From positions 62,001 through 126,000 of the forward strand of contig NKYR01000005.1 in assembly GCA_003184365.1 (NCBI GenBank): a stretch of DNA of 64,000 nucleotides. Direction: 5' to 3'. The position numbers were made by a program, and so were the translations under genes. Origin of the DNA: Evernia prunastri. Its lineage: Eukaryota; Ascomycota; Lecanoromycetes; Lecanorales; Parmeliaceae. Of this stretch, positions 34,659 through 45,347 are shown piece by piece. A model generated the notes under the pieces. That model searched no databases. It had not been told where the DNA came from and saw nothing but the letters and a program-made list of their open reading frames with translations. Every line of letters begins with the position of its first letter. Position 1 is the stretch's first letter.

Positions 34659-36393
34659 CTACGAGAGGACCTCATTGACGCCATATTGCCCAATCACGAA
34701 GGGATGATGGTGTTGAGAATCAGAGATCAACTGACGCATATTCGCCGCCAGCTGAGTAAGGCCTCGCTCTTCTGCAAGGTCAACTGCGCTCTTGTTGTCA
34801 TATCGTTCTAGGCCCACCCACGCGCCGAGGCTCAGAAGATGAGTAACAAGATCCAAGTTGAAATTATCGCTTTCAATTGCAGCTTGCAAGGGCGAAGACG
34901 AGCAGCATCCCATATCTGGATTGACAACTGCGTTCGAATCGGTGAGCTGTCTAACAATGTTCAGGTGCCCTCCTCTGGCTGCTATCTCCAGGGCAGTATG
35001 TCCATGAGCGTCCCGAGTATTGACGTCAGCCCCGTGACGGATTAAAGCGTAGCAACACCGTTCATCACCATTGGCGACGGCGAGAAACAAGGCAGTTCGA
35101 TTGCGGAAGTCCCTTTCCTCGGTGTTTGCTCCTTTTGGGGCAACATTATATGACGTTGCTGGAGTGATCGGGATTGCAGTGGCCTGTGGGCTTCCTGGGC
35201 TGATTGTTGCCGGAGTCATCGAGTTTGCGGTGTCTTGTGTGCTTCGCTGGCTGAATGTTGCTGGATGGGAGGTGACCTCGCTAAGGTCTGACAAGATTGC
35301 CATGACGATACCTGGATTCCGATCTTGTACGGCGCGATGAAGAGGCGGAACAGTGAAATTCAGATCTACATGGTCCCCACCAATTGTCTCCTGCCAAAGT
35401 TTCGCAAGTGTGCTCTTGATCAATTCCGAAGAGTCCGGGAACGAACCAGCCAATAAGTAACAGGGATCTTCGTGAGGCACGATTGCCGAAGATGCGTACA
35501 TATTGGCAACCTTCAAGAGTATGTGCTCTGATTCCCATCGATGACCGAGTCGTTGGAATATGAGAGCTATTTTTAGAAGAACATGTCCTTTCCGCCCATC
35601 CACCAGTCCGGGATATTTGTCCAACGCATGTAGAAGAGCGAACAATATCCATCGAGCCACATCGCACTGACCTCGGGCATCAGCCTCAATACCAAGTCTG
35701 TATATATAGAGGAACAATGAATGTAGTTCTTGGTCAACCAATAGGTGATCGTAAGGCTGTGAAGGTCCGTGGAGATGACAAATGGTGGTAGTGTGTGATG
35801 CAGAGATCAAGGACGTTCCTAAAGCGTGGAAATCGCTGAGCCTGAACGTACATTGCTCATGTCAGACTTGCGAAGATATCACCCTAGGAGAGGTCCTACC
35901 TAGACGAGGCCTCGTGTCCAAAATCCTCATTCGAAAGTGCGCTAATTCGCTCACTGCGATATTCAGCTAAGCCATTGTTGAACGGCAAGGTATTATGTCT
36001 CTCAATGTTGGCAACAGCAGGTATGGAGCTACCCGCTGGGTAGGCTGGCGACTGTACCGCTGAAAGTCGCGGGCGTACGCTTGCTTGACTTCGCCGGCGG
36101 TTGCTTCCTTCCTCTTGGGCCACAGGATTCTCACTGACCGGCCGGATGACTGCAGGATCCTCAATCTTACTCCGATTTGGTCCGCACGAGAGACCGTGAG
36201 CTTGACAATGATTGCACTTCTGCTTTGCAACTTCCCAGTCTCGAGGTTGAGGCTCGCACTGTTTAGGGAGGAATCAGCACTCGAGTCAACCGGGTAAATC
36301 CCGGCCCCTACATGCCTTTTTCTTCCGCTGTCTGCAGGCACTGCACTTGAACCAGTCGCGTGTCTTCTTCTCTTGATCAGTGTTGCCGTTCAT
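34659..36393 (-). CDS. Zn2Cys6 zinc-cluster / ankyrin-repeat fusion protein
   Basis: 539-aa predicted regulator. Exons 36393-36316, 36258-35900 and 35841-34659. The cluster is split by intron 1: CSACRQRKKK on exon 1, then CEPQPRDWEVAKQKCNHC and QAHGLSC on exon 2, giving Cys at 17, 20, 27, 41, 44 and 51 (C-2-C-6-C-13-C-2-C-6-C by position). This only works if intron 1 (57 nt) uses a GC donor, AAG|GCATGT, with AG acceptor. After a polar linker comes a helical region (ELHSLFLYIYRLGIEADARG, ARWILFALLHALDKYPG), then ankyrin repeats near the C-terminus: RTALFLAVANGDERCCYALI, HTALEIAARGGHLNIVRQL, SPLQAAIESDN. DNA-binding plus protein-interaction modules suggest a regulator that is gated by a partner. 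It is head to head with the NLR gene. Confidence 0.83.
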
Positions 36394-37066
36394 TGCAACA
36401 TTCTCTTGAAAGGATCAAAGACAGAGTGAGCGGCGTGGAATTTCAAGATTCCTCCTGAGCGGGATGAGAGCGGCGAAGATGGGAGACAATGCCTTGCTTT
36501 CGAGAGGGAGAGGCTACAGCTGCTCTGCTTTCAAGACAGAGAAGGCTACGGCTGCGTAAAGCGCTCTCTCATATTCACCGCGGCGTTGGCCCAAGCTACA
36601 AATTCTCCTCTACAATCTAAATAATCAGTTCGCCACTCGTCAATCAGGCGTTGCGCCAGTTCAATCCTGTATGGTTCGCCCAGGCTTTGCGAAGCGGCTG
36701 CTCAATGGATGGATGCCCTGAAGACCAAGGCTGCGACTGCCAAAAGGTGCTACTGTGGCTTTATTCATACCTGAGACACAGATTCTGCCGATTTCAGTCA
36801 GGCTCGCCGTTCTGGATCGTGATGCGATGCGAATAAAATAGGCAATGCGCTTCGCATGCACTTGCCGCCTATTTTCTGTTAAATTTGTAGAGCGACGCCT
36901 GTTTTCGCTTGTTCGCTTCGCCTAATGCGCTCTAGAGGGCGCATCAATAGACCAATGAAAAGGCTTCGGTGCATTTCCTGCATGCAGCGTTCGCCCATAC
37001 AAACCGGGCGTCGACGGGTATGCAGCGGGAACTGGCTTTCCCTTTGTTCAGTCGTAGTGGCGCTTG
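36394..37066. promoter_or_regulatory. Divergent promoter between Zn2Cys6-ankyrin and NLR genes
   Basis: The 673-bp gap lies between two start codons facing away from each other. It contains an imperfect 31-bp tandem duplication at 36496-36557 but no other obvious element. Shared or coordinated regulation is plausible by position only. Confidence 0.5.
36496..36557. repeat. Imperfect 31-bp tandem duplication
   Basis: Two adjacent units, GCTTTCGAGAGGGAGAGGCT... and GCTTTCAAGACAGAGAAGGC..., each 31 nt, about 25 of 31 positions equal by eye. It lies inside the shared promoter of the Zn2Cys6-ankyrin and NLR genes. Confidence 0.6.
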
Positions 37067-40000
37067 ATGTCTGAGTCCTATCCCGCGCGCCCTACATCTG
37101 GACAGCCTTGCGTCTGGGAAGATGACTTTGTCATCTCACCTCCAGGTTATATTCGGGGACTTCCTCAATGCCTCCGCCCAGATTTCATCCAGCCTCAGTT
37201 GATTGATCTATATCAGATGGCTAGGCTTATAGAGTTGCAAGAAGAGGCTGATGCTTTCGTTGAGTATGAAATGTATTTCTCTGAGAGTTTCTCATTGCTT
37301 ATAATCGTCGCAGTATCTTCTTCGTGGACGATCCCACCGACCGAGATAATTCAAGTTGGAGAAGAGCCTTCGGTGATTCTGCTTGGTTCTCGAAAACCCT
37401 CCCGAACAGGTTTCCGACAGCGCGAAGATACGTATTTGCATGTCAGCCGCAAGATGTTGAAGCCTCCTCGGAAAACGTTGTACAAGACGCCGCGCGAAGC
37501 CTGTTGCTTCAGTGGGCACGGCTGGAAAGTGATGCGCCCCGGAATATTGCCGATCAGTCATCCAGCGGGACTAGAAGACGAAGAAACAGCGTTCAACGGC
37601 CTGTACTCTTTGTTTGCCAAAGTCTTGGGGGCCTTGTGGTGCAACAGGTACGATTTTGGACGCCATGATATGACCATTCTGACATCCCACAGGCTTTACT
37701 ATTACCTGAGTCAGAAGGTGGAAATCCTGCCCTGGTTCAAAGAACGCTTGGAATAGTATGATCTGTCTGTTCGTTAGGAATCATCTACCTGTGTGAGCTA
37801 AGGGACTATGCAGGTGTTCATCGGGACCCCGCACCCAGGCGCTTTCATAAAACACGTAGAAACGCCAGCTTATAGCCGAGGAAACACTACAACCTCGAGC
37901 GTGCAAGAGACCGCGTGCCTCAGTGAAGAGCAACTTGAACAAGCACAAGGACCTCTCGCCATGATGGGAGATGCGTTTCAGCAAGCTGATCACGTCTACT
38001 GGAACCTCAATTTTTGTCTGGGAACTTCTGATCAATGCCCTGGGGCGAGTGTAAGCTTTCTCTCATTCTGTTTTCGCTGACCCCGTCCATCCGTTCTGTC
38101 TCGACTAAGGCCGCCTCGTTTCCCCGTTCGCCTATCTGACGAAGCCCCCAGGAAATTCACCCAGATTGCCTGTGGTCACTCATCTCACGGTCTCAGCAAT
38201 CTAGACACGAAGAGAACCATTATGTTTTGTCCGAATCATTGGACCCAGTCGCCGCCAGAACTGCCGTGGAGCAATCAATAGCTTGCATGAGTGATAGTCA
38301 GTAGAACAGGCTCACCCTGTAGAACTGCATCTGCTAAGACTTACATTTGCAGCAGCAACAAGAAGCCTTGAGGACTCCTACCGATGCCTTGAAAGCGAAG
38401 AAACAATGAAAGATATCTACGGCAAAGTCCGAGCCAAGGATACCTGTAATTGGCTTTTCTCCCTTGACAAGTATAACCAATGGATGTCTGCGAACGACGC
38501 TCCGCTGCTCTGGATCGGTGGCTCCTGTGGTACAGGTAAGTCAACGATTTGCTCAGCAATCATAGATGACCTACGGAAACAAGAGCAAACTGGAGATGTG
38601 ATTGCTTTTACCTTCCTTGACGATAGTCGGGATCGATTCGATGTCGCCCAGCACATCCTTAGAACCCTCCAATCCCAGCTGAGGAAGCGCCAGCAATCCG
38701 TGATTCACGAGTCTCTTTCACTTGCAATACCCAGTGAAAGCGAAATTATATCCAGGCGTACTCTACGGGAAGACTTTCAGTTCAAATTAAGAAGGATCTT
38801 TGCAAGTGTAGAGAGAGAGGCCCGGATATTCGTGATCCTTGATGGCCTGGACCGAGATGAGTGGATGAAGGAGGTCATCATAGGTGAAATTGGAGAAGCA
38901 AATCTTTCGAGGAAGAGCCTCAATAAAATAAGGTGCGCCATTGCGACTCAGGATTTGCTTGAGGTCACATCGAGTCATTGTCGAGTCACATCTCTCAATC
39001 TGGATATTGAGCTTAGCGTTCGACACGATATAGAAACATTCACAACTAGTGGACTAGCTGACGTGGCTGCTAAATATGGGACCCACAGCGCATCCACCGT
39101 GAACTTAGCTACGAGGCTGTGTTGCCGTGCTAACGGCGTCTTCCTCTGGGCCGCGTTGGCTCTGGAGAGTTTGAGTCGGAAAGAAAACTTTGCCGATCTA
39201 GCAAGGGCAATCGAATCAATTCCAGCTACTTTTGATGGCATATATTGGGAAGAGCTGCGAGCTATTCCATCGCATGATGTTGAGGCTGCCCAGAAGATTT
39301 TCTCTTGGTTGACGGTCGCCAGCCGTCCATTACGATTGCCAGAGCTCGAGGAAGCTTTGGCAGTAGAAACAGACTCGTCAATATTGTCTGCACTTGGAGC
39401 TGGCCCCGTTGCTCAGTTGGAGAGCCATATTCCACCAAGAGATATTCGCCGTCTATGCGGGATTCTTGTCACTATTGCCGAGAATGGCGTAGTAAGACTT
39501 AGACACCAAAGTTTACGGACTTATCTGCTTTTTACGGGAAGCTCGTCCAGAGCTTCCAGGTATCCCCTGCTCGAAGCCAACGAACTTTTAGCGCGGACTT
39601 GTCTGGCCCTTCTTCACCCAGTCGCAGAGGGGAACGCCGGCATACTCGGCATCGGATCCTTATCTTCGACAACTGCAGGAAGAAAATCTTCTTTGACGAG
39701 TTATGCCGCTGCCAACTGGTCGATTCATTACCGTTTAGCGGAGACTTACAGCAGGGTTCTTGCGGGGACTTTGCAGGGCTGCCTCGTCCTCACTCTGAAT
39801 CATGCCTGCGATTACCTCAATCTAGCTCCAAGTGGACGTTCCATCCAGATAGCAAATACAACCCTACGTATTTCCGCCTCTCATGGTCTGGTGTCCCTCA
39901 CGCGAATGTGCTTAGAGATGGGTACAGACCCGGAGGCAGGTTGTTGCACCCGCTGTAAGACGCCGTTCGCTCTTGCAGCCGCGGGTGGTCATATGGAGGC

Positions 40001-41009
40001 GGCAAACGTGCTGGTGACGCGTCTGACTTCGGTTTCTCGGGCGCAACATGACACTCAGAAAATGCTTCAGCTTGCTGTGGCTGGTGGATTTACAGATATT
40101 GTCAGGACGCTCTTGCGGCACGGAGCTAATTTGAGCGGTGTTGATACTGCTTCTGGCCGGACTCTGCTGCATGAAGCTGCTGCCTCCGGAAATTGGAAGC
40201 TTGTGAGAGTACTGATGGACTATCGTGCGGACGTGAATGCAGTCGTTCCAACCACGCTGGAGACTCCACTGCATTTGGCTGCGTTACATGGACACCTACA
40301 AGCCGTCAGATACCTAGTCGATGGCCGCAGCGCGTGTACGAAAGAAGTGGAAACTTATGAGTCCATTGTGCAGCAGCCATACTATCAATCCTGGACAGAG
40401 GATTTGCTTTCCGAGGATGGGAAAGATGGGCCTCTCGTTTGGGAAGTAGGAGCGCGAGACTCTGCAGAGAATCACTTGGAAAAGCTGCTTTCGTGGTCTG
40501 ACAGATACTCTATTATCAATAGGCGTAATGTGGGGGCACTAACAGCACTGGATCTTGCGGCTTCTAGAGGGCACGAACATGTTGTAAGATTCTTACTTGA
40601 GAGAGGAGCCGTGCTCCATAAGGCAAAAAGCGCGCCATATACTGCGCTCCAGGCCGCGGCAGAGAACGGGCACATGGCAACTGTCAAGCTCCTTTTGGCA
40701 GCGGGAGCTGACAGACACCAAAGAATTGAAAAAATGGCAGCCACGCTGAAACATGCGTCGGAGAAAGGGTACAACGACGTCGCAGATCTCCTCCTCTGGC
40801 ATTGTTTTCAAGTAGAGATCCTTGGTCACGAAAACTTCCAATGGCCTGTGCTTTGCGTCCCAACAAAGTCGCATCATACCGTCGTCCGAGACTCAATCCA
40901 TAAGACTCGAGGGACTCATAATCGGACAAAGGGTACCACACAGCCCAGAGCGTTTACTCGGATCAGTCGCAAATTAGCTGAAAGGCCTAGAACTGAGCCT
41001 CGGGCTTGA
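37067..41009 (+). CDS. STAND/NLR protein: hydrolase-like N-domain, NACHT, ankyrin repeats
   Basis: About 1208 aa. Exons: 37067-37263, 37314-37647, 37693-37755, 37814-38050, 38152-38290 (or to 38296) and 38353-41009; all phases agree, though exon 5 borders are the weakest. The N-domain is the SERAC1/DUF676-like alpha-beta hydrolase fold common in fungal NLRs: IFFVDDPTD, then CQSLGGLVVQQ (serine elbow), then VFIGTPHPGA. The NACHT domain starts near 342; Walker A is GGSCGTGKST (about 379-388) and Walker B is FVILDGLDR. A winged-helix-like region follows, then C-terminal ankyrin repeats: RTLLHEAAASGNWKLVRVLM, ETPLHLAALHGHLQAVRYLV, LTALDLAASRGHEHVVRFLL, YTALQAAAENGHMATVKLLL. Fungal NLRs of this form act in non-self recognition and programmed cell death; the exact trigger here is unknown. 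Confidence 0.87.
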
Positions 41010-41800
41010 GGTAAGGAGTGTATCTACATTCCCCAGTAGCTTTCTGCTCTATATGGCAGAATGAGTTGCCTTCTTGTTTGTTTGTTGAGGCTGAAAAAGT
41101 TGTTGTACGTTCTGTACCGTGATTTACACTTCACTGTTGTGCCTTTCATGTCTTTGCCTCGTTATAGAAATATAGCGATGTACAACAACAACAGTCGACG
41201 CATCAGGGAGCTGTTCTATTTTTTCCTTACGTTGACTGCTTTCAACAAGTCTATTGCGTACTTTTACAACGTGTGTTCGCGATCACTAAACGTTGCTTCG
41301 AACTTAGCTCTCGATATATGGCATTCGGCAGTTTCAGGAATAAACAAGCTTCGCAGGGTCGCCTAAAGCGCGTTCTCGTCAGGAAGAAGGCGCGAGGTGG
41401 GCCAGTAACACTTTCGCTCCAAACTTAACGATGGAATGACTGCAGATATTTGGGTAAAATCCTGGCGTCGAGTAGTGCGTATCTCTCTCAATCTAGCCAC
41501 GAATCTTACGCAGCGCGCATGTGCATGTTGAGTGAAGCGAGCGTGAGCGCAACAAGCGACGACGCTCCAAATCCTTGCGCATCTAGCCCCACGGACAGAG
41601 ATTGGGAAAGCGCTATGTTTGCGTTCAACGGCCGCGAGTTCAATCCCATGCGCTCTGCCTGTATACATAAAGGCAGCCTTGCCCCGAGAATCATCCTCAT
41701 CTGCTATTGTCCCGTGACTGTGCCTACTACCTATACACTTACGTCCAGATCTCACTGTCAACTGCTAAAGCAGACATTATTGGCGCCCTAAGTAAATACA
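41010..41800. other. Intergenic, no supported gene
   Basis: 3' flank of the NLR gene and promoter of the small membrane protein gene. Overlapping open frames on both strands at 41363-41791 show no domain. Confidence 0.4.
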
Positions 41801-42318
41801 ATGCCTCCCTCCCTCGCCTCGCTCGCCAATGCTTCATCTCCAAGTTTGAATGTCCTACACGCGCCTCAGCCTACGGGCACCTATTCCGGCAACTCCAATC
41901 AGAATCAGTGGGGCCCAGACGCCATCGGGACGATCTTTTTCGGCGTAGTCATGTTCTTCATCGGCGTCACAGCGCTCTGGCAAGGCAGACTGAGGCCGCT
42001 GAGGCACGAGGAGGGTGAGTCGGGCTATCTCCGTCCTGTCATCGATAACCCTGCTGACAAACACCAGATGAAGAGCAAGGCCGGCAGGCCCGTGTGGGAG
42101 GCCGGCCAACGGACTTGGCAGACGAGGTTGCCATGGTGGAACTTGCCGAGGGATCTGGCAGCGAAAGAGTAGCCGTGGGCGTGGATGAGTCACTCCGTGG
42201 GGATGATACGATGGAGCAGGGGTTCGTGAAGATTGAGAGGGGAATGCGGACGGATACGGAGGGGACATTGGTGGGGCAGGATGACAACGAGGGTGAGGTG
42301 AAGGAGTTGGAGGATTGA
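41801..42318 (+). CDS. Small single-pass membrane protein, unknown function
   Basis: 154 aa from exons 41801-42014 and 42068-42318 (53-nt intron, GTGAGT...CCAG). A Ser/Asn-rich N-terminus of about 40 residues precedes one clear membrane helix, GTIFFGVVMFFIGVTALW (about 43-60), then a basic GRLRPLRHEE and a long acidic tail rich in Glu, Asp and Gly ending KELED. Topology by the positive-inside rule would put the acidic tail in the cytosol. I do not recognise the family; the layout resembles small uncharacterised ascomycete membrane proteins. The splice is well supported because the spliced frame is open to the stop and the donor and acceptor are canonical. Confidence 0.72.
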
Positions 42319-43377
42319 GATCTGTGATAGGATTCTATATAACGTTCTTTCATCGCATATGTCTCAAGATGAGGCTACTTGAGGACAGCCTACCCATCAA
42401 ACGTTTCTTTGGTGGTTTAGCTACAGTCCCAAAATGGTAGATATCTCTCCTTCGTCAGTAGCATGCTCCCCGGTCCAACCCCACCAAGCTATTTCAAACT
42501 CCTCCATGTGCACGCCTTTGCAGGTCCAATCCTCCAGCAGCCATTCTCCACCCGTAATCCCCGCGATACCAAGCTGCCTCAGCTCGACGTGCAACAATAA
42601 TATGAATCATTGATGCGGCGGCGGTCGCCATGCGAACCCTGGAGCAGGGGGCGGTGTAGGCGGGTTTGTGGGAAACACCAGGCTGCAAGGGGAATGGGGT
42701 GGAGGTCCAATGGTTACACAGAGAGAGAGAGAGACATCTTTGGTCCCTTTCTGGAAGTAACTCGGGGATGATTATGAGCTTGTCGCCAGATACTACGGCA
42801 TCAGATCATAATTTGAGTGCCACAACTCCGGTTAAGTTCTAGAGAGAGCGACATGATCCGAAACCATACGCTGTTTCGAATGTGAACCGATATCTTTCGA
42901 TCTCGCCGTCGTTGAATTCCGCAAAACCCGAGCGCCCGATGAAAGAGCGGAGTATCTCGGACTTACATTTGATCTGGCACTGAGCAAGGTGGTGTGTCTT
43001 GGCCGGTCGCATGATGTCTTTGCGGTGTGTAGGATGCCTTGATTGTTTCCATTCTTTGTATCAATCCCATCCCCCATGTACCTAGCTATCGAGTCAATCT
43101 AGCTTACCTAGCTGCAGCAGAGAAGCGTCTGGGAACGCTAATGAAATGCACCAAGCTAGCGTACTAGCGGATACTGGACTCTCCGTCGCAATACAGTGTG
43201 GCTCTTTCCTTTAACAATCCATATTGTATACTCATCATACATTCAGCTTATATGCTACCTCATATCTTCACAATTCCCTCTGAACAGATTTTCATGACCG
43301 TATCAAGACCGGGTACTGCAATTGCTCAGTGAACCATTTTCCGAGCATCTTGGCCAACTGCGAGAACATTACTCGAC
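42319..43377. other. Intergenic, no supported gene
   Basis: A short GA run lies at 42719-42733. Open frames on the minus strand (42494-42688, 42832-43077) have no domain. The right end is the promoter of the M20D amidohydrolase. Confidence 0.4.
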
Positions 43378-44804
43378 ATGAGTCGTGAGAATGAGAAGCC
43401 GGCTTCTTTCAAGGCCATTGTCGATGATTACCGCCCAGATCTTGAACCCTATGAGCAAATCTACAAAGAAATCCACCAGACGCCTGAGTTGGGCTTCCAA
43501 GAGTCTCATACCGCCTCCTTGGCTGCGGAGCATTTACGAAGACTAGGTTTCGCTGTCGAGACAAAGCTTGGCATCCACGGCGTAGCTGGCGTATTGCGCA
43601 ATGGCTCGGGTCGGACCATCCTGCTCCGTGCAGATATGGATGCTTTGCCAGTAAAGGAACAGACGGAGCTACCTTATGCAAGCAAGGCCCGCGCCATCGA
43701 TGAAGATGGCGCAGAGAAACCTGTCATGCATGCCTGTGGGCATGACATGCATGTCTCTTGTCTCATGGGCGCCGCTGAGCTCCTAAGTGCGGCAAAGAAA
43801 GAGTGGAGCGGGACTCTGATATGTCTTTTCCAGCCCGACGAAGAGCGTGGTGAAGGTGCGAAGGCGATGCTAAAAGACGGACTGTATGACAGGGTCCCCC
43901 GACCTGACTATGTGCTTGGTCAGCATGTCACACCGAACAAGACCGGCGTTGTGGCGATACGTGCCGGCGTATTCATGGCTGCACGAGACGCTTTCAAGGT
44001 GACAATTTTTGGCGTTGGAGGTCATGGTAAGTGTATTCTTCGGAGACATATACATTGCGTCAAATGCAAAGTTCTCAAATGCGAGTCACGGGATGAAACA
44101 TGCTTCCATTCTTCAAAGAAGAATCTGAGTCTTCAGGATCTCGCCTTCGATGGGACGTACTGACCCAAAGAATCCTTATAGGTAGCCAGCCTCAGCATTG
44201 CGTGGACCCTGTAGTCATTGCGGCGTATATCATTACTAGGCTTCAGACCATAGTAAGCCGCGGGATTGCTCCAACGGACATAGCGGCGGTCACCTGCGCA
44301 AGTATTCACGGCGGTGATACAGACAACGTGATACCGAATCGGCTAGAACTCAAGGTCGACGTGAGAACCTTTGATCCCACAGTCCGCGACAAAGTGGTGG
44401 CATCGGTAAAAAGAATCATCAACGCAGAATGTGAAGCTGCTGGCGTTCTCAAGAGTCCATTAATAGAGTCGACCCGGACCTTTCCATTGACTGTTAATGA
44501 TCCCAGTCTCGTTGACTCTCTTCGGAATACATTCAAGGCAAGCTTCGGCGAAGAGAATACCCTGGAAGCCGGCCAAAGTGCAGCTAGCGAGAACTTCTCT
44601 GATCTGGCGACTCCGATTCATGCCCCATATGTTTTCTGGCATCTTGGAGGCACGGACGCAAAGACTTGGGATGATGCGGTGAGACTGAAAAAACCTGAGT
44701 TGATCATGCACAACCACTCTCCATTCTATGCACCTGTCATCCAGCCGACTCTGAGGACCGGGGTCGATGCGTTGTCCCTTGCGGCTCTAACATTTATGAC
44801 TTGA
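43378..44804 (+). CDS. M20D-family amidohydrolase (aminoacylase / hippurate hydrolase type)
   Basis: Zinc-dependent hydrolase of N-acyl amino acids or related amides, 423 aa. Exons 43378-44026 and 44182-44804; the 155-nt intron (GTAAGT...TATAG) falls inside the GHG-SQP motif. Family signatures in order: EIHQTPELGFQE (about 31-42), LLRADMDALPV (82-92), metal ligands CGHDMH (Cys120, His122, His125), DEERGEG with Glu155/156, GQHVTP, the lid-domain GHGSQPQHCVDPV, and the C-terminal GGTDAK and MHNHSPFYAP with a metal-binding His. All catalytic residues look present. No signal peptide, so cytosolic. The physiological substrate is not decided; some fungal relatives act on indole-acetyl amino acids or in detoxification. 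Confidence 0.92.
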
Positions 44805-45347
44805 GTCGAACTTCCTGTTGTACAGGCTTACTTCAACCTTGGCCATGTAAGTGCAGCTAGTGTTCGGTCCTGCTGACCGTAGGCTGAGCAAAGATTGATA
44901 TTTGTGAAGACTGATACAGCCAATAAAGGAATCAAAATGTGTGAGTTGAATGCTCCAGCTATTGGTACTCTTGACAGTCGTTGTCAATATGTGTGGATCT
45001 TTTCTCCAGAGAAAGAAGAATCACTTGGGAAGAGACCTGTACCAATGCCAAAGGCTCAATAAGTCTCTGTGTGTGAAAGACAGCAGTTTCGCATTCCTAC
45101 GATGCTATTATTTCTGCAGTCAAGAGACCGATGGGAGACACTTATTGACGCTAAGATGCAGGAACCCGAAGACCCCACTTCCCAATAAAGCAATGCTGCT
45201 GTACATTAGCCGTATAAAAACATTGCCAGACGTCACCGAATGACTAAGCCAATCAGTTTACCATCCACACAATTTCTTTCCATCCAGCTTCAAACTGCTT
45301 GAACTCGCCTCATCGAATCCCACAGCAGCGTTTCTTATTACCTAACA
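44805..45347. other. Short intergenic region holding the Cys-rich candidate
   Basis: The only feature is the open frame at 44950-45243, listed separately. The right end (45244-45347) is the promoter of the TPR gene. Confidence 0.4.
44950..45243 (+). CDS. Candidate small Cys-rich secreted protein (97 aa)
   Basis: Unspliced ATG frame between the amidohydrolase and the TPR gene. The N-terminus MLQLLVLLTVVVNMCGSF has a strong hydrophobic core like a secretion signal, though without a basic residue before it. Six Cys occur in total (positions about 15, 33, 41, 52, 56 and 69), and the rest is basic. This composition fits small secreted effector-like proteins. Against it, the start is close to the preceding stop, there is no clear core promoter and short frames of this length occur by chance. 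Confidence 0.33.
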   Translation: MLQLLVLLTVVVNMCGSFLQRKKNHLGRDLYQCQRLNKSLCVKDSSFAFLRCYYFCSQETDGRHLLTLRCRNPKTPLPNKAMLLYISRIKTLPDVTE

